Origin: an uncultured Muribaculaceae bacterium
Lineage (GTDB): Bacteria > Bacteroidota > Bacteroidia > Bacteroidales > Muribaculaceae
DNA: 64,000 nt
Assembly: GCA_944321705.1 (NCBI GenBank)
Contig: CALUMG010000002.1
Location: 1-64,000 of the forward strand
Direction of reading: 5' to 3'
The position numbers and the translations under genes are program-made. Under the pieces are notes generated by a model. It saw nothing but the letters and a program-made list of their open reading frames with translations, was not told the origin of the DNA and searched no databases. Positions 1 to 8,600 of the stretch are shown here, in pieces. Each line of letters begins with the position of its first letter. Positions within the stretch are counted from its first letter, which is position 1.

Positions 1-168
1 TCCGTTGCCCATTCTCATGCGAGTTTCATATAATACACTGATAGTCAAATAAAATACTTCTGACTATTACAAATATAGTGAAAGTTAAGAGCAATGTGAA
101 AAAATGAACTCGTTTATTTTTACCATTGCCCAAACGCAGCATGTTCCTCGTTTAGGAATATTAATTTA
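1..168. other. Left-edge intergenic region with possible start of an off-window gene
   Basis: No complete gene lies here. On the minus strand an ATG at 18 opens a frame (Met-Arg-Met-Gly-Asn-Gly) that runs off the left edge; six codons are too few to identify it. A minus-strand TATATTTG at 77-70, about 50 nt before that ATG, fits the Bacteroidota -7 consensus and supports a gene starting there. The stretch 120-168 is AT-rich and contains a weak nested hairpin overlapping the end of tsaB, without a clear U-tract. Confidence 0.35.
70..77 (-). promoter_or_regulatory. Putative promoter (-7 element) for the gene leaving the left edge
   Basis: The minus strand reads TATATTTG, an exact match to the Bacteroidota -7 consensus TAnnTTTG. 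No good -33 TTTG is seen 19 nt upstream, so this is tentative. Confidence 0.35.
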
Positions 169-885
169 TCATGCTTTCCCTTTTGAGGCGTCTATGACAC
201 TCTTTTTGGGAGTCGTAGCTTGAAAATCCTTTAAGTACAATGGCGTTGAGTATGCCACATCTATAAAATCATTTTCCCTAAAGCTTTTCTCCGACAAGGC
301 AATCATGTCCAATGCAACTGGTTTTACACCTTCTATGAACTGGACATTGCCGCGTTTTATTATGTCACGAGCTTTGTCCGAGCCATTGCCGAATATCAAC
401 AATTTGCTGTCAAGTTTTATATCCATGAAAGAATTTTCATCCAGAATCATAGGTCGAGGCTCGAGCACAGCATCCAACGCGGCATTATACACTGCCGTGT
501 ATACTTCCTTGCGACGAGCATCTATCATTGGGACGTATAATAAATTATCCTCTTCAAAAAAATTATTGAACATCACCGATACCGACAACAATTTCAACGT
601 GTTGACACCTATCAATGGTACCGACAAGCCGAAACATAATCCCTTGGCTTCGGACAACCCGATACGCAAACCTGTATAAGAGCCTGGACCTATGCTCACA
701 GCGACAGCCTCGATTTTCAAATCCCTGCTTTTCGCATATTTTACACAACTTTGCACATAGTTGCTCAACAACACGGCATGATTATGCCCTTCATAATTTT
801 CATGATGCTCCAGCACTTGTCCGTCTTGAGCCAAAGCTACCGAACAAACATCGGTAGATGTTTCTATATTTAATATGACTGACAT
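169..885 (-). CDS. tsaB: tRNA threonylcarbamoyladenosine biosynthesis protein TsaB
   Basis: TsaB is the non-catalytic ASKHA-fold partner of TsaD in the TsaBDE machinery that makes t6A at position 37 of ANN-decoding tRNAs. The 238-residue product is of usual length. Visible family marks are the N-terminal strand NIETST (residues 6-11) and the GPGSYTGLRIG segment (66-76). The ATG at 885 is used because the frame begins directly with the conserved N-terminus. The gene is divergent from yicC with about 100 bp between them, and tsaD and tsaE are not in the window. Family identity is secure; the function is inferred from the family. Confidence 0.95.
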   Translation of the reverse strand: MSVILNIETSTDVCSVALAQDGQVLEHHENYEGHNHAVLLSNYVQSCVKYAKSRDLKIEAVAVSIGPGSYTGLRIGLSEAKGLCFGLSVPLIGVNTLKLLSVSVMFNNFFEEDNLLYVPMIDARRKEVYTAVYNAALDAVLEPRPMILDENSFMDIKLDSKLLIFGNGSDKARDIIKRGNVQFIEGVKPVALDMIALSEKSFRENDFIDVAYSTPLYLKDFQATTPKKSVIDASKGKA

Positions 886-907
886 TACTTTCTTAAAATA
901 TTCTTCG

Positions 908-915
908 CAAAATTA
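908..915 (-). promoter_or_regulatory. Putative tsaB promoter (-7 element)
   Basis: The minus strand carries TAATTTTG, matching TAnnTTTG, 23 nt before the tsaB ATG. It mirrors the same octamer on the plus strand at 960-967, so the tsaB-yicC gap looks like a back-to-back promoter pair. The -33 box is not convincing. Confidence 0.45.
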
Positions 916-959
916 GTTGTTTTTTCCCTTATTTATGTCCATTCAATCCAATTTTACAT

Positions 960-967
960 TAATTTTG
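960..967 (+). promoter_or_regulatory. Putative yicC operon promoter (-7 element)
   Basis: TAATTTTG lies 18 nt before the yicC ATG and matches the Bacteroidota -7 consensus. A clear TTTG at -33 is missing. The position implies a very short 5' leader. Confidence 0.45.
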
Positions 968-984
968 CAATAAAAAGCACTACA

Positions 985-1866
985 ATGATATTATCAATGA
1001 CAGGATTTGGCAAAGCTGTCACAATCTGCAACGATAAAAAAATCACAGCTGAAATCAAATCCCTTAACAGCAAACAATTAGACCTATCCATAAGGCTGCC
1101 GCAATCCTACCGTGAAATAGAATTGGAACTTCGAAACATGGTGTCAAAGTCTTTGGAACGCGGGAAAGTCGACCTTTACATTTACACCGAGACGATAGGC
1201 AACACAGCGTCTGCCAATTTCAACATTCCAATGTTGAAATCCTACAAAGAACAAATCGAAACAATCTCAGCCACGTTGGGAATACCTCTCCCACAAGATT
1301 GGTATGCAACTTTGTTACGTCTACCTGACGCCTTAATTTCGGCAGATGCCAACAATGCGGAAATCAATGAAACTGAAATCGAAGCTGTCAAGAATTCCGT
1401 TTACGAAGCTGTGAATGCCTTGATAGAATTCCGCACCCAAGAAGGCAACAGGCTGAACCTGTTTTTCAAAGAAAAAATAGACAACATAAGGCAGCTACTC
1501 GCTGAAGTTGCCCCTTATGAAAGCGACAGAATTGCAAAAATCAAAAAACGTATTCACGATTCACTTTCCAAGCTCGAAGGTGTCGAATACGACAACAATC
1601 GATTTGAGCAAGAAATGATATTCTATATCGAGAAGCTCGATATTACAGAAGAAAAATTACGACTTTCCAACCACCTTGATTATTTCATCGACACTCTTGA
1701 CAACGGGCATGGACAAGGCAAGAAACTTGGTTTCATAAGTCAAGAGATGGGTCGTGAAATAAACACTCTCGGCTCTAAATCCAACCATGCCGAGATGCAG
1801 AAAATTGTCGTAAAAATGAAAGATGAGCTTGAACAAATCAAAGAACAAATCCTAAACGTAATGTAA
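985..1866 (+). CDS. yicC: YicC family endoribonuclease
   Basis: Member of the YicC/YloC family, whose characterised bacterial members act as endoribonucleases on structured or small RNAs. The 293-residue protein opens with the family signature MTGFGKA (residues 5-11) and ends with the conserved region rich in Gly-Arg-Glu-Asn-Thr and basic residues (about 245-275, including QEMGREINTLGSK). It is the first gene of a tight rightward operon with gmk 5 bp downstream, an arrangement common in many bacteria. The start ATG at 985 gives the usual N-terminus. Family assignment is firm; the RNA substrates are unknown. Confidence 0.92.
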   Translation: MILSMTGFGKAVTICNDKKITAEIKSLNSKQLDLSIRLPQSYREIELELRNMVSKSLERGKVDLYIYTETIGNTASANFNIPMLKSYKEQIETISATLGIPLPQDWYATLLRLPDALISADANNAEINETEIEAVKNSVYEAVNALIEFRTQEGNRLNLFFKEKIDNIRQLLAEVAPYESDRIAKIKKRIHDSLSKLEGVEYDNNRFEQEMIFYIEKLDITEEKLRLSNHLDYFIDTLDNGHGQGKKLGFISQEMGREINTLGSKSNHAEMQKIVVKMKDELEQIKEQILNVM

Positions 1867-1871
1867 CTTTT

Positions 1872-2450
1872 ATGAAAAAAGGAAAACTCATAATAATTTC
1901 TGCACCATCGGGATGCGGCAAGTCGACGATAATTAATGAAATTATCAAAAATCGTGATTTGAAACTTGAATTTTCCATTTCAGCCACGACTCGCGAGCCT
2001 CGTAAAGGTGAAAAAAACGGGGTAAACTACTATTTCATGTCTCTTGACGAGTTCAACAAAGCCATAGAAAATGATGAGCTCATCGAATATGAAGAAGTGT
2101 ATCCGGGGCGTTTCTATGGCACATTGAACAGCGAGATTGACCGAATTCGCGAAAAGGGAAAAAATGTCATCCTCGACATTGATGTCATGGGAGGAATAAA
2201 CGTAAAACACAAGTTCGGCAACGATGCATTGTCAATCTTCATTCAGCCACCAAGCATTGACACGCTTCGTCAACGTCTCGTGGCTCGCGGAACCGATTCT
2301 CCCGAAGCAATCAAGGAACGCGTTGACAAAGCCAGTTTTGAAATATCCCAAGCCGACAAATACGATAAAATCGTTGTCAACGATATTCTCGACATTGCCG
2401 TAAAGAATACTGAAAATATCATAAAAAATTTCATCAACGACCCTCATTAA
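1872..2450 (+). CDS. gmk: Guanylate kinase
   Basis: Cytosolic enzyme that phosphorylates GMP to GDP with ATP, feeding GTP and dGTP pools. The 192-residue product shows the P-loop APSGCGKS (11-18), the GMP-binding stretch with SATTREPRKGE (about 37-47) and the YEEVYPGRFYGT segment (about 74-85), at normal family length. It lies 5 bp after yicC and 21 bp before nadD, so it is almost certainly co-transcribed. Nothing is abnormal. Confidence 0.97.
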   Translation: MKKGKLIIISAPSGCGKSTIINEIIKNRDLKLEFSISATTREPRKGEKNGVNYYFMSLDEFNKAIENDELIEYEEVYPGRFYGTLNSEIDRIREKGKNVILDIDVMGGINVKHKFGNDALSIFIQPPSIDTLRQRLVARGTDSPEAIKERVDKASFEISQADKYDKIVVNDILDIAVKNTENIIKNFINDPH

Positions 2451-2471
2451 CCAAGTGCCAAGCAAAATATA

Positions 2472-3062
2472 ATGAAAATCGGAATATTCGGAGGCTCTTT
2501 CAATCCAATACACACAGGACATGCCATTTTAGTAAACTATTTGGCATGCAACACCGACCTTGACACTGTTTGGCTTATGGTCGCCCCACAAAATCCGTTA
2601 AAGTCCGATTACGACCACAGCTACGACCTGCACAGAATACGCATGACCGACATGGTCGCAAGACGTTTTGACAATGTAATCACATCGGGATTTGAATTCT
2701 CATTGCCTCATCCGTCTTACACAGTCGATACTCTTGACGCTCTATCAAGCAAATTCCCGGAAGACAAATTCGTCCTAATCATAGGTGCCGATAACTGGGC
2801 TTCATTTGAAAGATGGAAAAATCCGGAGAAAATCATTTCAAACTACGAAATATACATATATCCGCGAAAAGGATTTGAAATATTCATACCCGAGAATCTC
2901 AAGTCGACCGTGAAGGCTCTAAATTCTCCAATAATCGAAATTTCCTCGACCATAATCCGCAACAAGTTGCAAAACGGAGAAAATGCCAGCTTTTACTTGC
3001 CAGATGACGTATACGACTATATATTAAAACATAATCTATATATCCCAAACTATGGACGATAA
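2472..3062 (+). CDS. nadD: Nicotinate-nucleotide adenylyltransferase
   Basis: Adenylylates nicotinate mononucleotide to deamido-NAD in NAD synthesis. The 196-residue protein has the nucleotidyltransferase signature GGSFNPIHTGH (7-17), with the two catalytic histidines in the HxGH-type motif (H14, H17), and the C-terminal ISSTIIR motif (about 157-163) of the family. Its final 11 bp overlap the start of the next gene, implying translational coupling. It sits in the yicC-gmk-nadD operon typical of Bacteroidales. Confidence is high. Confidence 0.96.
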   Translation: MKIGIFGGSFNPIHTGHAILVNYLACNTDLDTVWLMVAPQNPLKSDYDHSYDLHRIRMTDMVARRFDNVITSGFEFSLPHPSYTVDTLDALSSKFPEDKFVLIIGADNWASFERWKNPEKIISNYEIYIYPRKGFEIFIPENLKSTVKALNSPIIEISSTIIRNKLQNGENASFYLPDDVYDYILKHNLYIPNYGR

Positions 3063-3573
3063 TAAAAACAATTTAAGCCCAAACAGTCTTGCATTCATTG
3101 CATTGGCTAACGAATACTGCCATGCAGTTGAAAACGTAGCCGAATACGAGCACGACGAGTTCGTGGCAATGATGTTAAAATTGTTACCTCGCATATACAT
3201 TGCCGCATCCGACATAAAAGTGCAGCAGGCTGACGATGAACTATACATCGACAGTTCTCTCGATGAATTCTCCTATGACAATGTCAAAGATAACATGAGC
3301 CGCGTCATCGGCGAAAACGACATATACCTCGAAGTATTCATGGAAGACATGAAATATTCCGATACTCCTATTAGTTCATCAATAAGTGAGAATCTTGCCG
3401 ACATTTACCAATCTCTATACAATTTCGTGGCATCGGTAAAGGATTCTGCAAATGAAACCGCAAACGGATACATATACCTATGCAAATCGGATTTCGATAC
3501 TTATTGGGGACAGACTTTATGCAATGTGCTTCGTGCCTTGCATTCAATTTATTACAATACACAACAAATCTAA
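3052..3573 (+). CDS. DUF5063 domain-containing protein
   Basis: A 173-residue acidic, soluble protein with no signal peptide or membrane segment, resembling the Bacteroidota DUF5063 family. No catalytic motif is visible and its function is unknown. Its ATG at 3052 lies inside the last codons of nadD (11-bp overlap) and the M18 peptidase begins 18 bp downstream, so it is expressed as part of this operon. Assignment to DUF5063 rests on general sequence pattern and context. Confidence 0.75.
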   Translation: MDDNKNNLSPNSLAFIALANEYCHAVENVAEYEHDEFVAMMLKLLPRIYIAASDIKVQQADDELYIDSSLDEFSYDNVKDNMSRVIGENDIYLEVFMEDMKYSDTPISSSISENLADIYQSLYNFVASVKDSANETANGYIYLCKSDFDTYWGQTLCNVLRALHSIYYNTQQI

Positions 3574-3591
3574 CAGCAAAACACAAAAAAT

Positions 3592-4878
3592 ATGGAGATA
3601 ATAACCGACCTTCTACGCTTCTTAGACAACAGTCCTTGCAATTTTTTAGCCGTCGACACTGTCAAAACTGCATTGATAAGTAACGGATTCTCTGAATTGT
3701 CAATGGCGGACAAATGGCAACTTGAATCGGGAGGCAAATATTTCACCACAAAAAACGATTCTGCCATATTCGCATTCACCATAGGTTCGCAAGCATTTGC
3801 CGATGCCGGAGCAAAAATAATAGCCGCACATTGCGACTCTCCATGCTTCCGCATAAAACCAAATGCTGAAATACATTCAGAAAACGGCCTCGTCAAGCTG
3901 AATACCGAAGTTTATGGAGGTCCGATACTCTATACCTGGTTTGACCGTCCTCTGTCGGTTGCCGGCAGGGTTATTTTGCGTGGACCAGATGCCTTGCATC
4001 CTGTCACAAAACTTATAAAAATAGACAGACCTGTCCTCATCATTCCACACCTTCCCATCCACTTCAACCGTGCGGTAAACGAAGGGAATCCGCTATCAAG
4101 GCAAAAAGACATGCTTCCTGTTTTAGGGAAAATAACAGGCACTTTGGAAAAGGACGGAATGCTGCTGCATTTAATCTCATCTGAATTAAATGTCGAAATC
4201 AATGACATTCTTGATTTCGACCTAATGCTATACGACACGCACAAAGCCACGCTGGCGGGCTTGAACAATGAATTCATATGTTCGGGCCGAATCGATGATT
4301 TGAGCATGGTACACGCTGCCATATCGGCTATAACAGCAAGCAACGACACTCTGCACACTAAAATAGCTGCAATATTCGATAATGAAGAAACGGGCAGTGG
4401 CACAAAACAAGGCGCAGGGTCTCCTGTGCTGGCAAGCATAATGGAACGGATAAATTTCTACCAAGGTGGAAATCAAGAAGACTTCTACCGTGGCATCGCA
4501 AAATCATTCATGATTTCGGCCGACAACGCACATGCATTTCACCCCAACTACCCTGAAAAATTCGATCCTACAAATCATCCTGCAATAGGCAACGGACCTG
4601 TAATAAAAATCAACGCCAATTGCAAATACATGACCGATGCCCACTCAGCGGCAATATTCCGAACTTTATGCGAAGAAGCGTCATCACCTTACCAATATTT
4701 TGTCAACCATTCCGACATAGCCGGAGGCTCGACACTTGGCAACATTCTCACCTCGCAAATCGCTGTGGATGGCGTTGACGTGGGAAATCCGTTGTGGGCA
4801 ATGCACTCAGTGTGTGAAACAGGTTCAGTAGATGACCACATAAATATGGTAAACGTGTTCAAATATTTCTTCAATTGA
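3592..4878 (+). CDS. M18 family aminopeptidase
   Basis: Zinc aminopeptidase of family M18 (aspartyl aminopeptidase/ApeB type), removing N-terminal residues from peptides in the cytosol. The 428-residue product has the metal and catalytic residues: H80 and D82 in AAHCDSP, D235 in SGRIDDL, E265-E266 in FDNEETGSG, the DNAHAFHPNYPEKF segment and the C-terminal NHSDIAGGSTLG with its metal histidine. Length is normal. It is the last gene of the yicC operon; the hexomutase promoter follows. Whether it prefers acidic residues cannot be read from sequence. Confidence 0.93.
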   Translation: MEIITDLLRFLDNSPCNFLAVDTVKTALISNGFSELSMADKWQLESGGKYFTTKNDSAIFAFTIGSQAFADAGAKIIAAHCDSPCFRIKPNAEIHSENGLVKLNTEVYGGPILYTWFDRPLSVAGRVILRGPDALHPVTKLIKIDRPVLIIPHLPIHFNRAVNEGNPLSRQKDMLPVLGKITGTLEKDGMLLHLISSELNVEINDILDFDLMLYDTHKATLAGLNNEFICSGRIDDLSMVHAAISAITASNDTLHTKIAAIFDNEETGSGTKQGAGSPVLASIMERINFYQGGNQEDFYRGIAKSFMISADNAHAFHPNYPEKFDPTNHPAIGNGPVIKINANCKYMTDAHSAAIFRTLCEEASSPYQYFVNHSDIAGGSTLGNILTSQIAVDGVDVGNPLWAMHSVCETGSVDDHINMVNVFKYFFN

Positions 4879-4918
4879 GAACTTACCATCTCACTGCCAT
4901 CGACTAACGGCACGAAAT

Positions 4919-4949
4919 TTTGAACTTTCAGAAAACTTCACTAATTTTG
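4919..4949 (+). promoter_or_regulatory. Strong Bacteroidota-type promoter of the phosphohexomutase gene
   Basis: TTTG at 4919-4922 is followed after exactly 19 nt by TAATTTTG at 4942-4949. Both boxes match the Bacteroidota sigma-ABfr consensus perfectly. Expected transcription start is near 4955, giving a leader of roughly 35-40 nt. Confidence 0.8.
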
Positions 4950-4991
4950 TTTTTTTAAAAGATAATCAACAACTATAAACAGACTTCAAAA

Positions 4992-6740
4992 ATGGAAGAT
5001 GAAAAATTATTAAAGTCAGTAATCGACAAGGCCAATACTTGGCTCGGTGACGGTTACGATAATGACACTAAAGCCGAAGTTCAAAAAATGCTCGACAATC
5101 CTGACAAGTCTGAACTCATCGAATGCTTCTACAAAGATCTTGAGTTTGGCACAGGAGGGTTGCGCGGTATTATGGGTGTTGGATCTAATAGAATGAACAT
5201 CTACACCGTTGGAGCTGCAACCCAAGGTCTATCCAATTATTTGAAAGATGCTTTTGCGGAACTCGAACAAATAAAAGTTGTTGTAGGATACGATGTACGC
5301 AATAATAGCGCAAAATTCGCAAAAATAGTTGCTGACATTTTCTCGGCCAACGGAATTAAAGTTTACTTGTTCGAAGGCCCTCGTCCTACTCCGGAAATGT
5401 CATTCGCAATTCGATTGTTAGGATGCCAAAGCGGCGTGATAATCACAGCATCACACAATCCTAAAGAATATAATGGATATAAAGCTTATTGGAACGATGG
5501 CGCGCAAATGGTATCACCTCATGACGTGAAAACCATCGAATACGTCAACAAAATAAAGAATGCCACTCAAATCAATTTCAACGGAAACAATGAATTGATT
5601 GAAATCGTAGGTGAAAACATCGATGCCGAATTCATCAATCGCATCAAGACTTTGTCTTTGAGTCCTGATGTAATTGCAAAGCACCACGACTTGAAGATTG
5701 TCTACACTCCGATTCACGGAACAGGTAAATTCTTGATTCCAAGGTCACTTGCCAATTTTGGATTTACCAACGTAATCCATGTCCCCGAACAGGATGTTCA
5801 AAGCGGAGACTTCCCAACTGTAGACTCTCCTAATCCTGAAAACGCCTCGGCTATGGCTATGGCTATCGAAAAAGCTAAAGAAGTAGATGCCGACATCGTT
5901 ATGGCTTCCGACCCCGATGCCGACCGCGTAGGTGTCGTAATCAAAAACACCAAGGGTGAATATGCATTGCTGAATGGTAACCAAATAGTAATGATTTTCC
6001 TTTATTATCTCATCGAGCGTAATAAAGAACTTGGCAAATTGACCGGCAATGAATATATCGTCAAGACAATCGTTACTACCGATACAATAAAGTCCATTGC
6101 TAAGAAGCAAAATATCAAGTTGTATGACTGCTTCACCGGCTTCAAATGGATTGCCGCAATCATGAAAGCTAACGAAGGTAAAGCTCGTTACCTTGGTGGC
6201 GGTGAAGAAAGTTACGGCTTCCTTGCCGAAGACTTCGTAAGAGACAAAGACTCGGTATCGGCTATTTCATTGATGGCTGAAATCGCTGCATGGGCCAAGG
6301 ATAAAGGTCTCGACATGAACAAGATGCTCATCGACATCTACATGACTTACGGATACTCTAAAGAAAAAGGCGTATCACTCGTAAGAATGGGTAAAAGCGG
6401 AGCCGAGGAAATCGTTGCAATCATGAAGAGCTTCCGTGAGAATCCTCCAAAGACTCTTGCAGGCTCTCCAATTGTCTTGATAAAAGACTTCAGCACTCTT
6501 GAAGAAAAAGACATGGTTGCAGGAACTACTACAAAGTTGGAAATGCCTGTAACGTCTAACGTTCTTCAATTCTACACCGAAGATGGTACAAAAGTATCAA
6601 TACGTCCGTCAGGAACTGAGCCAAAGATTAAATTCTACATGGAAGTTCATGGAACACTTGATGCACCTGAGCACTATGACGCTGTAAACGATGCTGCTGA
6701 AAAGAAACTCGACGTGATAGCCAAAGAACTTGGCATCTAA
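4992..6740 (+). CDS. Phospho-sugar mutase (phosphoglucomutase/phosphomannomutase)
   Basis: Alpha-D-phosphohexomutase that interconverts hexose 1- and 6-phosphates, linking glycolysis with polysaccharide and nucleotide-sugar synthesis. The 582-residue length fits the long PGM/PMM subgroup. Key sites are the phosphoserine loop TASHNPKEYNG (Ser154), the Mg-binding DPDADRVG (about 307-314), the sugar loop GGGEESYG and the phosphate-binding RPSGTEPKIKF near the C-terminus. It is monocistronic, with a strong promoter upstream and a hairpin terminator downstream. Glucose versus mannose preference cannot be decided here. Confidence 0.95.
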   Translation: MEDEKLLKSVIDKANTWLGDGYDNDTKAEVQKMLDNPDKSELIECFYKDLEFGTGGLRGIMGVGSNRMNIYTVGAATQGLSNYLKDAFAELEQIKVVVGYDVRNNSAKFAKIVADIFSANGIKVYLFEGPRPTPEMSFAIRLLGCQSGVIITASHNPKEYNGYKAYWNDGAQMVSPHDVKTIEYVNKIKNATQINFNGNNELIEIVGENIDAEFINRIKTLSLSPDVIAKHHDLKIVYTPIHGTGKFLIPRSLANFGFTNVIHVPEQDVQSGDFPTVDSPNPENASAMAMAIEKAKEVDADIVMASDPDADRVGVVIKNTKGEYALLNGNQIVMIFLYYLIERNKELGKLTGNEYIVKTIVTTDTIKSIAKKQNIKLYDCFTGFKWIAAIMKANEGKARYLGGGEESYGFLAEDFVRDKDSVSAISLMAEIAAWAKDKGLDMNKMLIDIYMTYGYSKEKGVSLVRMGKSGAEEIVAIMKSFRENPPKTLAGSPIVLIKDFSTLEEKDMVAGTTTKLEMPVTSNVLQFYTEDGTKVSIRPSGTEPKIKFYMEVHGTLDAPEHYDAVNDAAEKKLDVIAKELGI

Positions 6741-6770
6741 TCACACATATAAGCCAGCATAAATAAAATA

Positions 6771-6804
6771 GGAGGAAGATTCCCAAGAATTTTCCTCCAT
6801 TTTT
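6771..6804 (+). terminator. Rho-independent terminator after the phosphohexomutase gene
   Basis: A 12-bp stem (one G-U pair) with arms GGAGGAAGATTC and GAATTTTCCTCC, a 4-nt loop and a following T run. The minus strand is also U-rich beyond the stem, so it may also stop the leftward cupin operon. Confidence 0.85.
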
Positions 6805-6851
6805 ATATATCTCCGTTTACAAAATTTTTAAACGTATCACACGTTTCTGAA

Positions 6852-7313
6852 TCATTCAAGATTTGTTGACTTAATTCGCTTATTCGCTGTTAGTTTCTCG
6901 AACTCTTCAAAAGACCGTACATAATCATCTGCGTCATATTCTTCCGAAGCAATGACAAGACACACCGACCCGGATGAAAAATTGCTTAACCGACGCCATA
7001 TTCCTTGACACACAAGCAGACCTACATATGGCCTGTTGAGGGTGACCGTGCGCTCTTTCACCCCGTCACTCAAAGTCACGTCGAAACTTCCACTCACCGC
7101 GACTATCAAACTTTCGCATTCATAATGTGAGTGGCCACCACGATCCTGCCCACCCGGAATATCATAAAGATAATACACCCTCTTGATTTCAAACGGCAAT
7201 TCATTAAAACTTTCAACCACACTCAGGTTCCCGTTTTCATGATGATGCCGCACAAGTGAAATAAGACGGCAATCGTCCACACAAGACGTTTCATGTGAAT
7301 TGATATGCTTCAT
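6852..7313 (-). CDS. FdtA/QdtA-like sugar 3,4-ketoisomerase cupin (second copy)
   Basis: Single-domain cupin (153 residues) of the WxcM-C/FdtA/QdtA family, whose members isomerise dTDP-4-keto-6-deoxyglucose to the 3-keto sugar. It keeps the family's Arg-Gly-x-His-x-His cluster as RGGHSHYECESL (about 57-68), then the VSGSF strand and GIWRRLSNFS. Its ATG overlaps the stop of the preceding copy by 4 nt. It is the last gene of rmlB-rmlA-cupin-cupin. No sugar aminotransferase is adjacent, so the final product is unknown. Confidence 0.85.
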   Translation of the reverse strand: MKHINSHETSCVDDCRLISLVRHHHENGNLSVVESFNELPFEIKRVYYLYDIPGGQDRGGHSHYECESLIVAVSGSFDVTLSDGVKERTVTLNRPYVGLLVCQGIWRRLSNFSSGSVCLVIASEEYDADDYVRSFEEFEKLTANKRIKSTNLE

Positions 7314-7723
7314 TTCCGTTTTATGTATTGTAAATATTCATTAAAGTCTTCAATATAATCATTCGCGTCATACGGTCCGGACGAAAGCACTAATGCCACC
7401 GAATTTGTCGAAAAATCATCCAATTCGCGCCATGTTCCATGCGGGATGTATATACCGTAATAAGACCTTGACATGTGAAACCTGTGTACTCTATCCTCTT
7501 TCATTACCACAATGTCGAAGCTACCTGAAAGAGCCACAATGAACTCATCTTGACTCTTGAACGCGTGCCCGTGCCTTACCTTGCCCCCAGGCACGTCATA
7601 TATCCAGTAGGCTCTCGACAATTTAAACGGAACATGATGAATTCCTTCTATAAAAGAAAGATTCCCTCGTGGATCGCTTATTTTCGGCAAATCTATTATT
7701 CTTGGTTCATCTAATCTCTCCAT
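7310..7723 (-). CDS. FdtA/QdtA-like sugar 3,4-ketoisomerase cupin (first copy)
   Basis: A 137-residue cupin paralogous to the gene downstream (shared pattern VALSGSF/VAVSGSF, then GTWREL/GIWRRL, then YDANDY/YDADDY). Here the active-site cluster reads RHGHAFK, so the second histidine of the usual H-x-H is replaced by Phe. The ATG at 7723 (MERLDEP) is preferred over a TTG six bases upstream. It overlaps the 3' end of rmlA by 17 nt. It may be a catalytic variant or a non-catalytic partner of the second copy. Confidence 0.85.
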   Translation of the reverse strand: MERLDEPRIIDLPKISDPRGNLSFIEGIHHVPFKLSRAYWIYDVPGGKVRHGHAFKSQDEFIVALSGSFDIVVMKEDRVHRFHMSRSYYGIYIPHGTWRELDDFSTNSVALVLSSGPYDANDYIEDFNEYLQYIKRK

Positions 7724-8591
7724 TGGCAAGTTTCATAAGATATTCACCATAAGAATTTTTACGCATTGGTTCGGCAACCGTTTTCAATTGCTCGGAACTA
7801 ATCCAACCCTTTCTAAAAGCCACCTCTTCGAGCGATGCCACCATCAATCCCTGTTGGTTTTGTATCGTTTGGATGAAATTGGCCGCTTCAAGCATGGAAT
7901 CGGCAGTACCAGTGTCAAGCCATGCAAAACCTCGGCCTAACGTCTGAACCGACACACGTCCTTGACGCAGATATTCCTGATTGACCGAAGTTATCTCCAG
8001 TTCTCCTCGTGCCGATGGTTTTACCTGCTTTGCAATGTCAACCACATCGTTCGGATAAAAATAAAGACCAGTCACGGCAAAATCCGACTCAGGGACTTCC
8101 GGCTTTTCTACTATTTTCAACGCATTGCCTTTCTCGTCAAATGAAACTACGCCATAGCGATTAGGATCCTTCACGGCATATGCAAATATGGTAGCCCTGT
8201 CTTCATTTGTTGTCCTCTCACATGCATCGGTCAACATCTTGGTAAAACTCTGACCATAAAATATATTGTCGCCCAAAACAAGACATACGGAATCATCTCC
8301 AATGAATTCCTCTCCTATTATGAACGCTTGTGCCAATCCGTCGGGCGATGGCTGTTCGGCATAACTGAATTTCACGCCAATTCTCTCTCCACTGCCAAGC
8401 AATCTTTTAAACGATGGGAGATCTTCGGGAGTCGATATGACCAAAATTTCGTTGATGCCTGCAAGCATCAACACCGATATGGGATAAAAAACCATCGGTT
8501 TGTCATATACGGGAATAAGTTGTTTTGATACTCCCCTTGTGGTAGGATATAATCTCGTTCCTGAACCGCCTGCCAATACAATACCTTTCAT
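7707..8591 (-). CDS. rmlA: Glucose-1-phosphate thymidylyltransferase
   Basis: Couples dTTP and glucose-1-phosphate to dTDP-glucose, the first step to dTDP-deoxysugars of surface glycans. The 294-residue protein carries the nucleotidyl-transferase signature GGSGTRLYP (8-16), the conserved [11 protein letters not shown] segment (about 23-33) and [10 protein letters not shown] with the metal-binding Asp (about 104-113). It lies 9 bp after rmlB and overlaps the first cupin, so the operon order is rmlB-rmlA-cupin-cupin. RmlC and RmlD are absent, so L-rhamnose is not completed from genes in this window. Confidence 0.97.
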   Translation of the reverse strand: MKGIVLAGGSGTRLYPTTRGVSKQLIPVYDKPMVFYPISVLMLAGINEILVISTPEDLPSFKRLLGSGERIGVKFSYAEQPSPDGLAQAFIIGEEFIGDDSVCLVLGDNIFYGQSFTKMLTDACERTTNEDRATIFAYAVKDPNRYGVVSFDEKGNALKIVEKPEVPESDFAVTGLYFYPNDVVDIAKQVKPSARGELEITSVNQEYLRQGRVSVQTLGRGFAWLDTGTADSMLEAANFIQTIQNQQGLMVASLEEVAFRKGWISSEQLKTVAEPMRKNSYGEYLMKLANGEIR

Positions 8592-8600
8592 AACGCAAAT